From Theodoxus fluviatilis (taxonomy: Eukaryota > Mollusca > Gastropoda > Cycloneritida > Neritidae), in the NCBI GenBank assembly GCA_034096865.1, contig JAWQFJ010002861.1:77501-141500 (forward strand): a stretch of 64,000 nt of DNA. The letters run 5' to 3'. Below, piece after piece: positions 34,505 through 46,340 of the stretch; position 1 is the first letter of the stretch; every line of letters begins with the position of its first letter. The notes below the pieces were generated by a model. That model had not been told where the DNA came from, did no database searches, and worked only from the letters and a program-made list of their open reading frames with translations. The position numbers and the translations under genes are program-made.

Positions 34505-35863
34505 CACCACTAAAAAGGTAATCTGCATAATCCCCAATTGACACTACACCACAACAACAATAATAACTGAAGAATCCCAAATGTCAGTACATCACAATCA
34601 AATAATCTGGAGAATCACAAATTTACGTACAACACAAACACATATTTTAAAGGCCTGTTCTTACACACGATTATGATAAACTGGTGCTCTCATCCATGAC
34701 GAAAGCACAAATGCTAAAACTTAAAAAGAAATGAGCCATAAAACATCAAAAACCATGTGAACAAATATTCAAGAAAGAACTAACTTGAAATTTCAGACTA
34801 GTACAGAGTACTGCTTGTTAGCTAATGTGACCCGAAATTACTTAAAACAATGCTGAGGGAACACTTTAAAATGCTACTGTGAATGGGTTCTATACAATCA
34901 TGCAATACATCCCCTAGGGACCAAAATAAGACTGCTATTTGGAGGTAGGGTGCTATTCAGGTTCATTCAGACTGACAAAGACAAATCAGTACAACATGAC
35001 ACAGTGCTATTAGCAGATGTACGGTGCTAATTGGAGGGGTGCTATTTGCAGGTTCCACTGTACATACTTCATAGTGTACAAAGAAGTTTTACATCCTTCA
35101 CACTAAGTGGGGCCAGCAACTTCAACAATAAAAATGAAGTTGATAATATTCACTTTTGAAAAAACAACAACTTTCTTACAAAAAGTTATGATAAACTGGG
35201 GTTGTCATTATCTGGGACACAAAAGCATATCAAATGCTAAATGAAATGAGCCATAAAACATAAAAAACCATGTGACCAAAACTTGACATTTCAGAATGGG
35301 TAGTCAAATCAAATGTTAAAAGTATAATGCCCTCTCCTGTCCACATGGGCGTCTAAAACGCAACAGATGTCTTGCAGCAGTACCAGCGCCTCATCTGGAA
35401 TGTCTGGGAACTGGTAAGACCCCCCTAGCTTCTTCAGGAAACTAATCTCCACCCCACCTTTGTCAGGCCTCAGACGCTTGACCTGTAAACAATGATGACA
35501 AACATTAGAACATTTAAAACCATGCAAGTTCGCCAAAAAATGTGCCTTACTTCATAATATTAAATTTTATGAATGAATGTAAATTATATGGAACTATACT
35601 GCAACGCCTTTGCATTAGGTAATAAAGTGAGGTTCAGTTCATTTCTGTACTTACACATCCCACAAACTGCTTTGACTCTACTCCTGATTCCGCGTACACC
35701 GTTGCCTGCACGAAGTCGCCATTCTTGACAGTTGATCTGCAACAGACATATGGCAACATATACAATTAAAATTCACAATCTATGTTTCAGCACAACACAA
35801 AAGAATACCTCATTGTCCGACATTAATTTTAGTAATTATCAACTCTACTCTGTACTTACTCAA
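34505..35863 (-). repeat. Right arm of ~1.4-kb inverted repeat
   Basis: Inverse counterpart of 31728-33115. The arms face each other across ~1.39 kb. Confidence 0.92.
35309..35736 (-). pseudogene. Residual last two exons of the transposon gene in copy B
   Basis: Exons 35655-35736 and 35309-35481 encode TVKNGDFVQATVYAESG and VKRLRPDKGGVEISFLKK..GG, ending in RRGHYTFNI and a stop. They differ from copy A at only a few residues (KLGG against KQGG, LLQD against LMQD, TFNI against SFNI). With no upstream exons they encode nothing complete. Confidence 0.85.
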
Positions 35864-36547
35864 ATTAGAATAAACACATCTACATGCTGTGTTTGTACAT
35901 AACTTAACACCCAACCTTTGCGTACTGTTATGAACTGCCTAGATTTATTAAATAATCATCAATTTCTTTGTTTTTTGTTGAGAAAATATAACATGGTGTG
36001 TTCAGAAAAGATGATGTTTACTTTTACAAAAGATTTAGTACTTTTGGAAGGTTGGGTAGAATTTTACAGTCTGTTCACAACATTACACAAAGCTCTTTCT
36101 TCAGCCAGCATATCCATTGTGTATGGTTATGAACAAATGCTCACATGAGTTCAAATTGATTTTTCAAAACAAATTCTATGTTAGATTTTATGTTTTGGCA
36201 ACAACAGAAAATTAAAATTAAGTCCAAGAATCTAAATTTCAAATTAGAATAAACATATCTACATGCTGTGTTTGTACATAACTTAACACCCAACCTTTGC
36301 GTACTGTTATGAACTGCCTAGATTTATTAAATAATCATCAATTTCTTTGTTTTTTGTTGAGAAAATATAACATGGTGTGTTCAGAAAAGATGATGTTTAC
36401 TTTTACAAAAGATTTAGTACTTTTGGAAGGTTGGGTAGAATTTTACAGTCTGTTCACAACATTACACAAAGCTCTTTCTTCAGCCAGCATATCCATTGTG
36501 TATGGTTATGAACAAATGCTCACATGAGTTCAAATTGATTTTTCAAA
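35862..36547. repeat. 379-bp tandem duplication in the end of copy B
   Basis: Unit 1 starts AAATTAGAATAAACACATC (35862) and unit 2 starts AAATTAGAATAAACATATC (36241). They are nearly identical over ~305 bp, after which unit 2 diverges at TTTTTCAAAGTAAGG. The duplication doubles the number of TT(A/G)TGAACA motifs. Confidence 0.93.
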
Positions 36548-37600
36548 GTAAGGTCAACAGGATTTCTCACTTTTTATTGTCAGCATTTCATTCAGCACAA
36601 AGCAAGTTAAAAGTATACAATCACAAAAAAAGTTGTTGAAAATTTTAATGTACATAACTTTACCCCCCAAAAATTGCGTTAGATTGTGAACAAACCATAA
36701 CTTCAGTAATCTCATAAATGAGAAATAAACTTTGTTTTTCTCTGCTTAGTACTGATAAAAGTAATGTATAAGCAACAGGGCATTTCATTTTAGATGTTAT
36801 TTGGGGTTTATGTGCCACTTTCCAAGTCTGTTCTTAACATAACACACAGCAGCTTCTTTACCCAGGGTGTTAGGTTATGAACAAACAGTAGTTGTTAAAA
36901 ATATATTTTCAATCAGAACTTTATTTTAATAAATGTTGCTAAATGTCAAACAAATGTACTGACCTACCCAAATTCTCAAATGTATCTCTATTGTGGTTTA
37001 TCAGTGGTTGTTCTTAACATAACACCATTGGATGATTAGCACTGAATGTGTAAAATTATGAACATCCTGAAAGTTCTTCAAAATGAAGACATGAATTTGA
37101 CAAGTTCACAAGAACGTTCCAAGAAATAATTTATGAGGAAGGAAATAGTTGCTGGGTATATTTATCCTTCAGTTTCAAAAATAAAGCATGTTTTCTTCGT
37201 ACATAACAATAACTCCACGACTGTGACAATGTGTGTGTGTAATGTTGCGAACAAAATGCGTTTTCGGTAAAAACGCGCCAAGATCAGATCTGCCGATCCT
37301 GTGAGTTTTCTTTCATTTTGAACTTTGTCAAAAATCGCAAATCAAGTATACCTACCGAGTTTATGGTTAATTTATCATGGTTTGTATCCGTTTGCAACTC
37401 TTACACCCTGGGTCATCAATTATACTTACAGTCGACGTACGTTTTTCGATCAAAAGAACAGACACGATGGGTTTTCAGTTCCGAGAAGAAAGTGGTGCAA
37501 AGCTGAACAATCGATCTCGTATTCACCAACACTAACTATACACAAATAATGTTCACAACGTCAGATATTAGCTGTTTTCCCTCAAAACAAGGCACATTTG

Positions 37601-38384
37601 GCCGTACACAACGGAATATCACCTCAAACTTACCTTCGTTATTTGCCCCAGGCATATCCATTCTTCAACTGCACGCGATCCTCAATGATAGCGTGGGCAC
37701 GTGACTGCGCAAGAATCGACATCCCGCAGAAAAAATATTTCCGCAACGTGATTTATTTGAAAATGTTCGAAACAAAATGGTAACACAATTTCTGCCACGA
37801 TTGTTAAAATGTTGTTTTTTATGCGTAAAAACAAAAAATTTCGGATTTTCGAATCAATAAACATGAAAAACAATTGCTGCGGCAGTTCTACCGATGATTG
37901 CGCAACGCATGACGGTGTCGTCTGCAAAACGTGAACGGTTTAAAATTCGCAAGCAATTGTTACGCAAATAGTTGCGTACGGATTGCCCCCGTTTTGTTCC
38001 TCAAATTCATCATTCTGGGTTATGTTTTTTTGCTTTCCAGCAAGTTTGCTATGAAGAACAATGTCCCAAGTATAATCATGGTATTAAACGATCATTGAGA
38101 TCGCTTTCTGTGTATGTGAATTTTTGCTTGAAAACTAACACTCGTGGAAAATGTAACACTCTCTCTGTTTTCCAACACCCGATTTTTTAAACAAAAACGC
38201 AAATAACTCAACATGCAGTATTTTTTATTGACACAAACATTACATTGCCAGAAACATGAATCTATTCAGAATGCAGCAAAACAAGTTTGAAGCCTTTGTG
38301 AGGTCATGATTGAGTTTGAGAGACAAAGTTTCTGAGACAGGTAGCGAAATTGGCCCTCTGCTCACCTCCGTACTTTTGACCACA
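37601..38384. other. Intergenic, nothing recognised
   Basis: No coding signature. The sequence lies between transposon copy B and the first half-site-rich element. Confidence 0.45.
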
Positions 38385-39141
38385 TGCTTGACCTTGACCT
38401 TTACATGACCTTGACCTACACTAAGAAATGCTTTACACATTTTTCCCTACCAAAATACATGTGGCCTTGACCCAAGGTCAAGGTCATCCAAGGTCATGCA
38501 ACACAAAGCTGTTAATTCAAGACATAGGAAGCATAATGGTGCTTATTGGCACTTTCTACCATGAGATATGGACACTTTTAGAGGTTCACTACCCCATTTT
38601 GGTCACATTTCATAAGGGTCAAAGTGACCTTGACCTTGATGATATGTGACCAAATGTGTCTTATGATGAAAGTATAACATGTTCCCCACATAATTATTAA
38701 GTTTGAAACAGTTACCTTCCATAGTTCAGGGTCAAGGTCACTTCAAAATATGTATACAATCCAACTTTGAAGAGCTCCTGTGACCTTGACCTTGAAGCAA
38801 GGTCAACCAAACTGGTATCAAAATATAGGTATTACTTTGCTCTATATACCATATATAGGTGAGGTATCCAATCTAAAAAACTTCAGAGAAAATTAAGAAA
38901 ATGTGAAAATGGCTGTTTTTTAGACAACATGTATGGCCCCTGAGATCTTGACCTTGAAGCAAGGTCAAGTCACTATGTATGTTTTTTGAGGCCTTGTCAT
39001 CATACACCATCATGCCAAATTGGGTGTTGATAGATTTAATAGTCTCCGAGAAAAATCCAACGTTTAAGTTTTAAACGGACGCCCGGACGCACAAAACGGA
39101 AGAGTACATAGACTCACTTTTGCTTCGCATGCGAGTCTAAA
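38385..39141 (+). mobile_element. AGGTCA-rich repeat element, copy 1 (5' part lost)
   Basis: Begins within CATGCTTGACCTTGACCTTTA and ends GCTTCGCATGCGAGTC. Internally it repeats TGACCTTGACCTTGAAGCAAGGTCA blocks and shared spacers such as ACCATGAGATATGG and TAATAGTCTCCGAGAAAAA. Small frames inside recur in every copy and reflect sequence conservation, not a gene. Confidence 0.88.
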
Positions 39142-39814
39142 AGAAAATTCTGAGCGAATTCGAACCCGTTCGCGCATCATCTACAACCAAGCATGTCCCA
39201 GCGACAAAAAATTATTCGACGCGGTACCAAGTGAGCTAATCCATAAAGCTGTGAGGAACTTCAGTAAACCTGGAGGGATAAAAAATCCTTCTTTCTCCTT
39301 CACCAATGTCCAATCTCCTCAAAATTACATCACGTTATTTGACGTCAAATGATTACGTCACACATGCCAAAACTTCCTATGAGTTGGGACAGAGTTCCGT
39401 CTCTTGCCTTCTTTGCAACACCAAAACGTACAAAAAGTCACTTTCTTGTCAAACCTCGATTCTGAAAAGTTGATACATTCAATCGGACCTAACTTCCAGT
39501 AAGTGTGCAAAATGTCAAGGAAATCCGTCCAGTAGTTTTTGAGATATCAGCCGTTAAGTCGGGACTGACAGACACACAGACAGACACACACACACACACA
39601 CACATAAAGCTGTGAGGACCTCCATTAAACCTGGAGGGATAAAGCTGTGAGGACCTCCAGTAAACCTGGAGGGATAAACACTGCTGGCGCTGAACCTCCA
39701 GGTTTTGGCATTAAGCAAACAAACAAAAAAGATCAGGTTCGAACCCGCAACCTCTCACGTGTACAACAACGGGTGGGGTGGCGCTCTCTCGAATACCATA
39801 CACACATTTTTAAA
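39142..39814. other. Spacer with other repeat debris
   Basis: Contains three copies of an AGCTGTGAGGA[CA]CTCCA.TAAACCTGGAGGGATAAA-type segment (about 39246, 39606 and 39646), a CCGTCCAGTAGTTTTTGAGA segment common in invertebrate repeats, and a short CA tract at 39585-39603. No gene recognised. Confidence 0.6.
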
Positions 39815-40650
39815 CAAGAAGGGTAAAGCCCATACCACTCACATGCTTGACCTTGACCTTTATATGACCTTGACCTTCAGGTGACCTTCAAGGTCAAGGT
39901 CAAATATCTAAACCTACCAATGACATCATACACTAAGAAATGCTTCACACATTTTTCCTACCAAAATACATGTGACCTTGATCCAAGGTCAAGATCATCC
40001 AAGGTCATGCAACACAAAGCTATTAATTCAAGACATAGGAAGCACAATGGTGATTATTGGCACTTTCTACCATGAGATATGGTCACTTTTAGTGGTTAAC
40101 TACCCCATTTTGGTCACATTTCATAAGGGTCAAAGTGACCTTGACCTTGATGATATGTGACCAAATGTGTCTCATGATTAAAGTATAACATGTGCCCCAC
40201 ATAATTATTAAGTTTGAAACAGTTATCTTCCATAGTTCAGGGTCAAGGTCACTTCAAAATATGTATACAATCCAACTTTGAAGAGCTCCTGTGACCTTGA
40301 CCTTGAAGCAAGGTCAACCAAACTGGTATCAAAAGATAGGGATTACTTTGCCCTATATACCATATATAGGTCAGGTATCCAATCTCAAAAACTTCAGAGA
40401 AAATTGAGAAAATGTGAAAAATGACTTTTTTAGACAACATTTATGGCCCCTGCGACCTTGACCTTGAAGCAAGGTCCAGTCACTATGTATGTTTTTTGAG
40501 GCCTTGTCATCATACACCATCATGCCACATTTGGTATTGATAGACTTAATAGTCTCCGAGAAAAACCCAACATAAAAGTTTTCGGACGCCCGGACAACCG
40601 GACGGACGAAAAGGGTGAGTACATACTCACTTTTGCTTCGCATGCGAGTC
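39815..40650 (+). mobile_element. AGGTCA-rich repeat element, copy 2
   Basis: Full-length copy from ACAAGAAGGGTAAAGCCCAT to GCTTCGCATGCGAGTC, same internal order as the copies at 46390 and 58494. Confidence 0.92.
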
Positions 40651-43600
40651 AAAAAAATCAAAGATAAATAAAGCATTTTACCACCGTTTTCAAATGTCTC
40701 GGAGTGGGAGGACAGTAGGATTCTCGCCTCAAGCTCTTGTGACGGATATAAGACAGTTGGAAACAGCGCCGAAATGCCATTTTCTTTAAATATATATTTA
40801 CTCATTCATCAGGCGAGCGACTCTTGCAGGTTTATCTAGCGCGAAAAAAATTGTTTAGTTGCCGCAGGCGAGCGGTTTTAACATCTTTTGAAATGAAACG
40901 CGCCTTAGCTGTATTGCTTTCGACTAACTTGGCAAGAGTTTCCTAGTCCTCAGAACACACACAGGCAGGCATGCTCACATAGCCCTGACAACCTGGTTAG
41001 ATTCTTGTAGCAGAGTTCTCAGAATTTAATACACTGAATGTCATTGCTTTGCAATGTTCATGTTAATTACACATGTTGATTGTGCACTTCATATACATGC
41101 ATGTTTATGGACCATAGGCTTAACGAATTAAGTTTTAAAGTCAAAACCCTGTACTCAAAGACTTGGTTGCTCAATTCCTGCCTCTCGTTCTTCAATGACG
41201 TGCAACACACTGACATGCGATTTAGACTTAAGTGATCTGGTAACTTGGCTACAGAGTTTCGTGCTGTGAGGTTTTAAATATGGAAATATAAGAAATTGTG
41301 AAAACCATCAGCCACCGAATAAATCATCATGAAGCATAATCGTCTCTGTACTTTCCGATAGGGCAAAGACAGGTTGCAATATGATTTTTACAAATGAATC
41401 CATCATTTGTACTGCATTTCAGAGCAGATGAAATGACTACCAGTGCATGAATTAGTTTCCATGAACAACAAAACATTCCTCCAGTTAGTGCATTGATAGA
41501 TTGTTGTCCCATCAGGTATTACTGAGCTGTGCATGTGCCTAAAACAAAAAGGAGACGAGTACCTTAAACCCAGCAAGTGAATAAACAACATGAGATCACA
41601 GCTATGTTGGTGGCATTCAACTTTTTACTTTTTAAAGCTGCATTGTGTCATCAAACAAGTGAATGGACAGGGCAAAACAAATGGAGAACATAGCAAGACT
41701 TGGACCTTGGTCACAGCAGCAGGCTTCTCAGTCTCCTCCACTCTGTCACCAGCTTCCATCATGACCTTCACAAGGACATCTAGAATGACATGGGTCTCTG
41801 TACACAGGCAGTAGAACCAAGACAAACCCAGCAAATCAGGCTCAATTTTATTTTATCCACAGAGGGAAAACCCTCGATATGTAAATGTTTGGCACTCAAA
41901 AGTTAATTATTGATAACATAATGCTAAATATTGTCAAAAGACTGTTGTGGATAAAATGTCTGCTTTAATTTTTGAGCACAATGAAACATTTTGGACTGCT
42001 TGAAAAAACAACTGCAATACCAACAAAATTAGTTTCCTAGAGCTCATCTACTGTTTGGTTCTGTTACTACCCATGGTGCTGCTTCTTGCAAATTATAATT
42101 TGATAAAAAGGTATAGATTTCAATGAAGTTGAACACCATAACATTTATTTTCTGAAATAACCAGTCGATACACACTCTTCTCCCTCAACAAACCACACAC
42201 TCCACAAACTCACTCCCACCAATATTGAATGAAGTAAGTACTGAACTCTGACAAAGTCAAACAATTTCATCCACAGACAGCTACTTTCATGAGCATGAAG
42301 GAAAATCAACTCAACAACATGTATAATGGAATGGTGTTTTTCACTCACTCTTACACAGCTTGGTTGCTTGGGGAGCTGCTAAAAAATGACTAGATTCACT
42401 TTCCATCCGGGGTTTCTCCTGATGTCTAGGGCTTTGGGGAGGATGCCAGTTGCATGGCGTGTGGGGCATGATGTTCCACAGCAAGACACTTCATCACCGA
42501 CTGCCAGACTTCTTTTCAGAGTTAATGTTTATCCAAGTCAAAATAAATGAGACAAAGCACCTACAAGTCTGGTACATATCATGGGGAAGAAAATTTTCAT
42601 GAGGGATGGATGCCACAGAAGGCCCAAATGACACTGAGCACAACTGAAGCAGCACCTAATCATGCCCATTTACCTACATAAAAAATGAAAGTTGCTTCTT
42701 CCCTGCAAAAAAAAAGTCTATGACACTCAAGTGAGATAGTAGTTTCCTGCCCTCAAAAAATGCTCTTTGCTTTCTGCCCTGAGAAATTTTCCAACACTAT
42801 CCTATAGTTTTAGCATGTGATATGCCCATCTCTTATTTATGATCAAAAGAGACTGACATGACTTCCTGACGTTTTTTAAAAACAAATTGAAGCCATGTCA
42901 AGTGGCACCTATTATGCATTAATAGTTCATGTTTTTTTAAATGATCAACCAAACCTACAGGGTGTGGCAACATCCATCTCTGCAGGAATTGTGACCAGAA
43001 CCTGGATGCTTGGATGACAAATGTTTTACAGCCATGAACACTAACAACTCTCCCACGACACACACCATCAAGATAAAATGATTCCTTCCACAGACTTTGC
43101 CTCTGCCTGAATTACGATTTAAAGGTGTACTTCAGAGTTAATAAGCAGGGAAATCCAGTCCAATGAAATTTATCATGAGCTAACAATGTAATCATATCTC
43201 TTCAACCCCAAACCATTGTACTCCTCAGTCTAACCACACACATGATCCTACCTTTCGTTTTGCTTTTAAGCAGCACAGAGATGGCATAAGCACTGCTGTT
43301 TTCCTCTGATAATTATTTTATCAGCACATAGAGGAAAGTGTTTTTAGTACGCCACAAAAACACTAGCATAAAAACTTTCATCATGTTTAAGAAATCATTT
43401 AGTTCTATAAAGTAAATAACAGTAAACAATCACTACCCCAAGAATTCAGCAAGATATGACTTTTAGAGTATAAAAAAACTTGTGCACTTTTCTCAAAAGA
43501 AGCTCTTCAAATTTTTTCTCACTCTCCATATTTTCCATTACTCACGAAAAAAATGACATTTCTCCTGTGATATGCTGGAATTCATATGCTCTTTCAACTA

Positions 43601-44989
43601 TAAAAAAGTTATAAAAAATAGGAGACATTAAATGAAAAAACATTTCCTCAGCTATGCAGATACACACTACTGAACGTATACAAACAGAAAAAAAATCTAG
43701 CAATGTGAAAGCTTTGTCAATATCACAAATAAAAGGCTTTTCTAAATACTCTTTCAATGTCATAAATTGTAATTTCAAACTACTGCACAACTTAAGATTA
43801 ACAACTAAACACCATTCCTGTCAAGCCAGCTAGCAAGTTCATAATTCTTTTACATCCAGGAACAAGGGAGCTTTTATCTCTGCTGCATAATAAACAATTT
43901 GTTTTTGGAAGTTGCTGTGTATGTATATGTATATTTCAAAGTCGCAAGTATGTAGACTCCAGGTTGTGACACACTGACAGAACTGTTCTTTTTCCATGAA
44001 GTAGAGTTGCAGAAAAAGTGGCAAAGTTGTCAAAAGGTATGGCAAGATAAATTACACATAGAACTTGTTGCAGTATTACTGGTGGTCACAGTGCACACAC
44101 ACACAGTAATAGGTAACAATTTCCTAACCAGCAAATAACACTGGACAGTTTTCCATGCACCTCTGCCACTTTGCATGAAAAAGTGATGGACCAAACATAA
44201 AACAAAAAACTACTTAACATCTAATTCAATGGAACTGATATGATCAAATGTAAACCTTTTTTCTGATTGACAATGTGCGACGGTGTTGAAACAGTCAACC
44301 ACAAAACTATTGCTGTACTAAGTTTTAAAAAAACCCACCAAAAATCAAAACTTGCTTGTTGATGAAAAGAACAGCACAAGTCAAAACAATCCAACAGCAC
44401 AAGAGGAGAAGATATGATGACAATGCACAATGCAAACCAACACAAGACATGGGGACTCTCAGGGCAATCGCTAGCACTGACCTTGGACAACAGTCAGCTC
44501 CACCCAGGCCAGACAGTCAGCACTTGCTATTTACAAAACATGTACAGCAAAGGTCCAAGCTCAGATGCAGCCATACCAGCTCCTGATCACAATCATCTCC
44601 ACACAACATACACTCACTCACTTCAATCATTCACTCACGCCATTCATATACTCACTCATTCGCCATGGCTTCAACTCAATTCCATCATGCTCCTTTTCCA
44701 TTTGACTCACTTTTCACAGCTTTGCATCTCACATCTACAGCAACGTAACTGGAACTCCTCTGTCATGTATACAAAAATATATTTTCAATTCCACCAGACT
44801 ACTGGCATGAAAGCTTGCTTTCCTCAAGGACACATAAGTACACTAGTTGTTCATGAAGTCAATGAGATTACTAGTAACCAATGGCAACATTTACAACGAG
44901 ATGATGAAATATATACAAATCTGGAAGGCCTGTCGGCACCTATGAAATTTACTAATTGGTGATTCAAATGGATTTTTTTTGTATGTTTG
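40651..44989. other. Downstream of EIF4ENIF1, no gene recognised
   Basis: AT-rich, with only short frames on either strand and no recognisable domain. Parts could belong to a long 3' UTR of the minus-strand gene; I cannot place the transcript end. Confidence 0.45.
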
Positions 44990-45794
44990 TTTATTTATTT
45001 GACATGACAAACACTTATTACACATATTGGTGCACAAGACCTTTCTTACATGACAAATGAAAATTAAACTGCAAATGCTTTTGGTATGAAAAAAAAACAA
45101 ACAAAAATAGCTGACACACAATCTAAACAATATCTCAGAACTGAAAAGGCTGCATAAGCTCAAAACAAAGGTCATCACCCCTGTTTCCTCAAACTCACCT
45201 CAGCTTTTGCACACACCTATACCAGATAGGAGATGCAAGTCACACCATGAAACAAACGGACAAAAATACATCCAAAATCTACACAACAACTTGACCAAAA
45301 TTAAACATTCAAGAGACGCAGGACACTGCTAGTCACACAGGACTGGACAACTATGTACAACTAGTTCTATGGAGAAAGAAAAACAAAGATTTGTCAAACG
45401 TTTACAGTGACATGGTCACAAATCAGAGCTTAACAAAGGCACAGGATGACACAAAATTCTTCACAAAATCAAGCACACTGAAAGATTGATAACTAGAACA
45501 GACAGCACGAAACATGTAACCAATAAATACTGCACAAGATAGACAAGATACAAGCAAATATCTAATTACAGTACATTATTTTACGTATCTCCCACACTAT
45601 TGGGGGAGGGAAAAAAAGAAGAGGAAAACCTTCAAGGATCAAAACTGTGATGATCGCAATGGAATTTTAATAAATACTGAAAACATCAAACTAATGGGAA
45701 CTATCTGGTAGTACACAAAAATATGCAAACATTGAACAGGAGTGGTTTTTCAAACAAAGGCATGGGAAACAAAATGCCCTACAGTTTCAGTGAA

Positions 45795-45829
<35 letters not shown>

Positions 45830-46065
45830 TGTAAGTGAAAGACTGCCAAGTTCTTGGAGGCAAACCCCAGAACATGCAGTCCTGGAAAAGGAGAGAAACT
45901 TTGTACAATCAAAACTACTTGAATAACAAAACACAGACAAGTGCCCAAATATATCCAATTGTCTAAAAGAGGGGAAAGTGCACAAGAGGAGTTGGGGTAG
46001 CTGTGCTGGGGGGAGGGGGAGAAATGGGAGAAAACTACAAACTGTCATTCAGGGAGGTGAGGGTG
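44990..46065 (-). other. EIF4ENIF1: Probable 3' UTR of EIF4ENIF1
   Basis: Follows the stop codon of the last coding exon without an obvious acceptor. On the minus strand AATAAATAAAC (plus 44991-45000 region) is a candidate polyadenylation signal ~1.07 kb after the stop. Other AATAAA-like sites further downstream are possible. Confidence 0.35.
45796..45826. repeat. Poly-G tract (31 G)
   Basis: Uninterrupted G run on the plus strand. It is poly-C in the transcript strand of EIF4ENIF1, within its probable 3' UTR. Confidence 0.95.
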
Positions 46066-46340
46066 CTAGTTCTTCACTGCCTGCTGGCTCCTCTCAATCT
46101 CATCCACAGTCATGACTTTGTGTCCTGGGGTAGGAACAGGGGGACAGTTGGGAAACTGATTGACAAAGTCGGGGCCTAGCCACTTTAGAATGCTGGAGTC
46201 GCCTTGCTTTGAGGCACCGGCACCAGTACTGTTGTTGTTGATGGCGTTGGAAGCGTTGGTGCTGTTGTTGTTGGCATTCTGCCCAAGAGCTGCGAATGGG
46301 CTGAAACCGGGACAGTTGGGAGACAGCGGTCCGTTGAAGC
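46066..46340 (-). CDS. EIF4ENIF1: EIF4ENIF1 last coding exon (LSM14-binding C-terminus)
   Basis: Acceptor TTGACCTGCAG before 46340; stop TAG at 46066-46068. It reads FNGPLSPNCPGF, an Asn-rich linker, then ILKWLGPDFVNQFPNCPPVP and KVMTVDEIERSQQAVKN. The Trp-(Leu/Phe)-Gly...Val-Asp-Glu-(Ile/Leu)-Glu pattern is the best-conserved part of 4E-T and in vertebrates contacts the LSm domain of LSM14. Phase matches the donor at 49623. Confidence 0.93.

Larger units (their letters stand above)
34505..37600 (-). mobile_element. Same DNA transposon, right copy (B), inverted and internally deleted
   Basis: Read on the minus strand, B has the 5' non-coding region (about 37600 down to 35862), jumps to the exon-9 donor of copy A, and continues through exons 10-11 into the 3' non-coding region (35863-34505). 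About 5 kb, including the catalytic part, is missing. It keeps more of the 5' end than copy A does. TT(A/G)TGAACA occurs on the plus strand at 36127, 36506, 36684, 36875 and 37056, and inverted at 36072, 36451 and 37550. The outer boundary is approximate. Confidence 0.72.

Noticed and set aside
38385..40650. AGGTCA-rich copies as a single host enhancer
   Set aside because: The same arrangement with the same ends occurs at five loci, so it is a repeat family first. Any enhancer role would be secondary.
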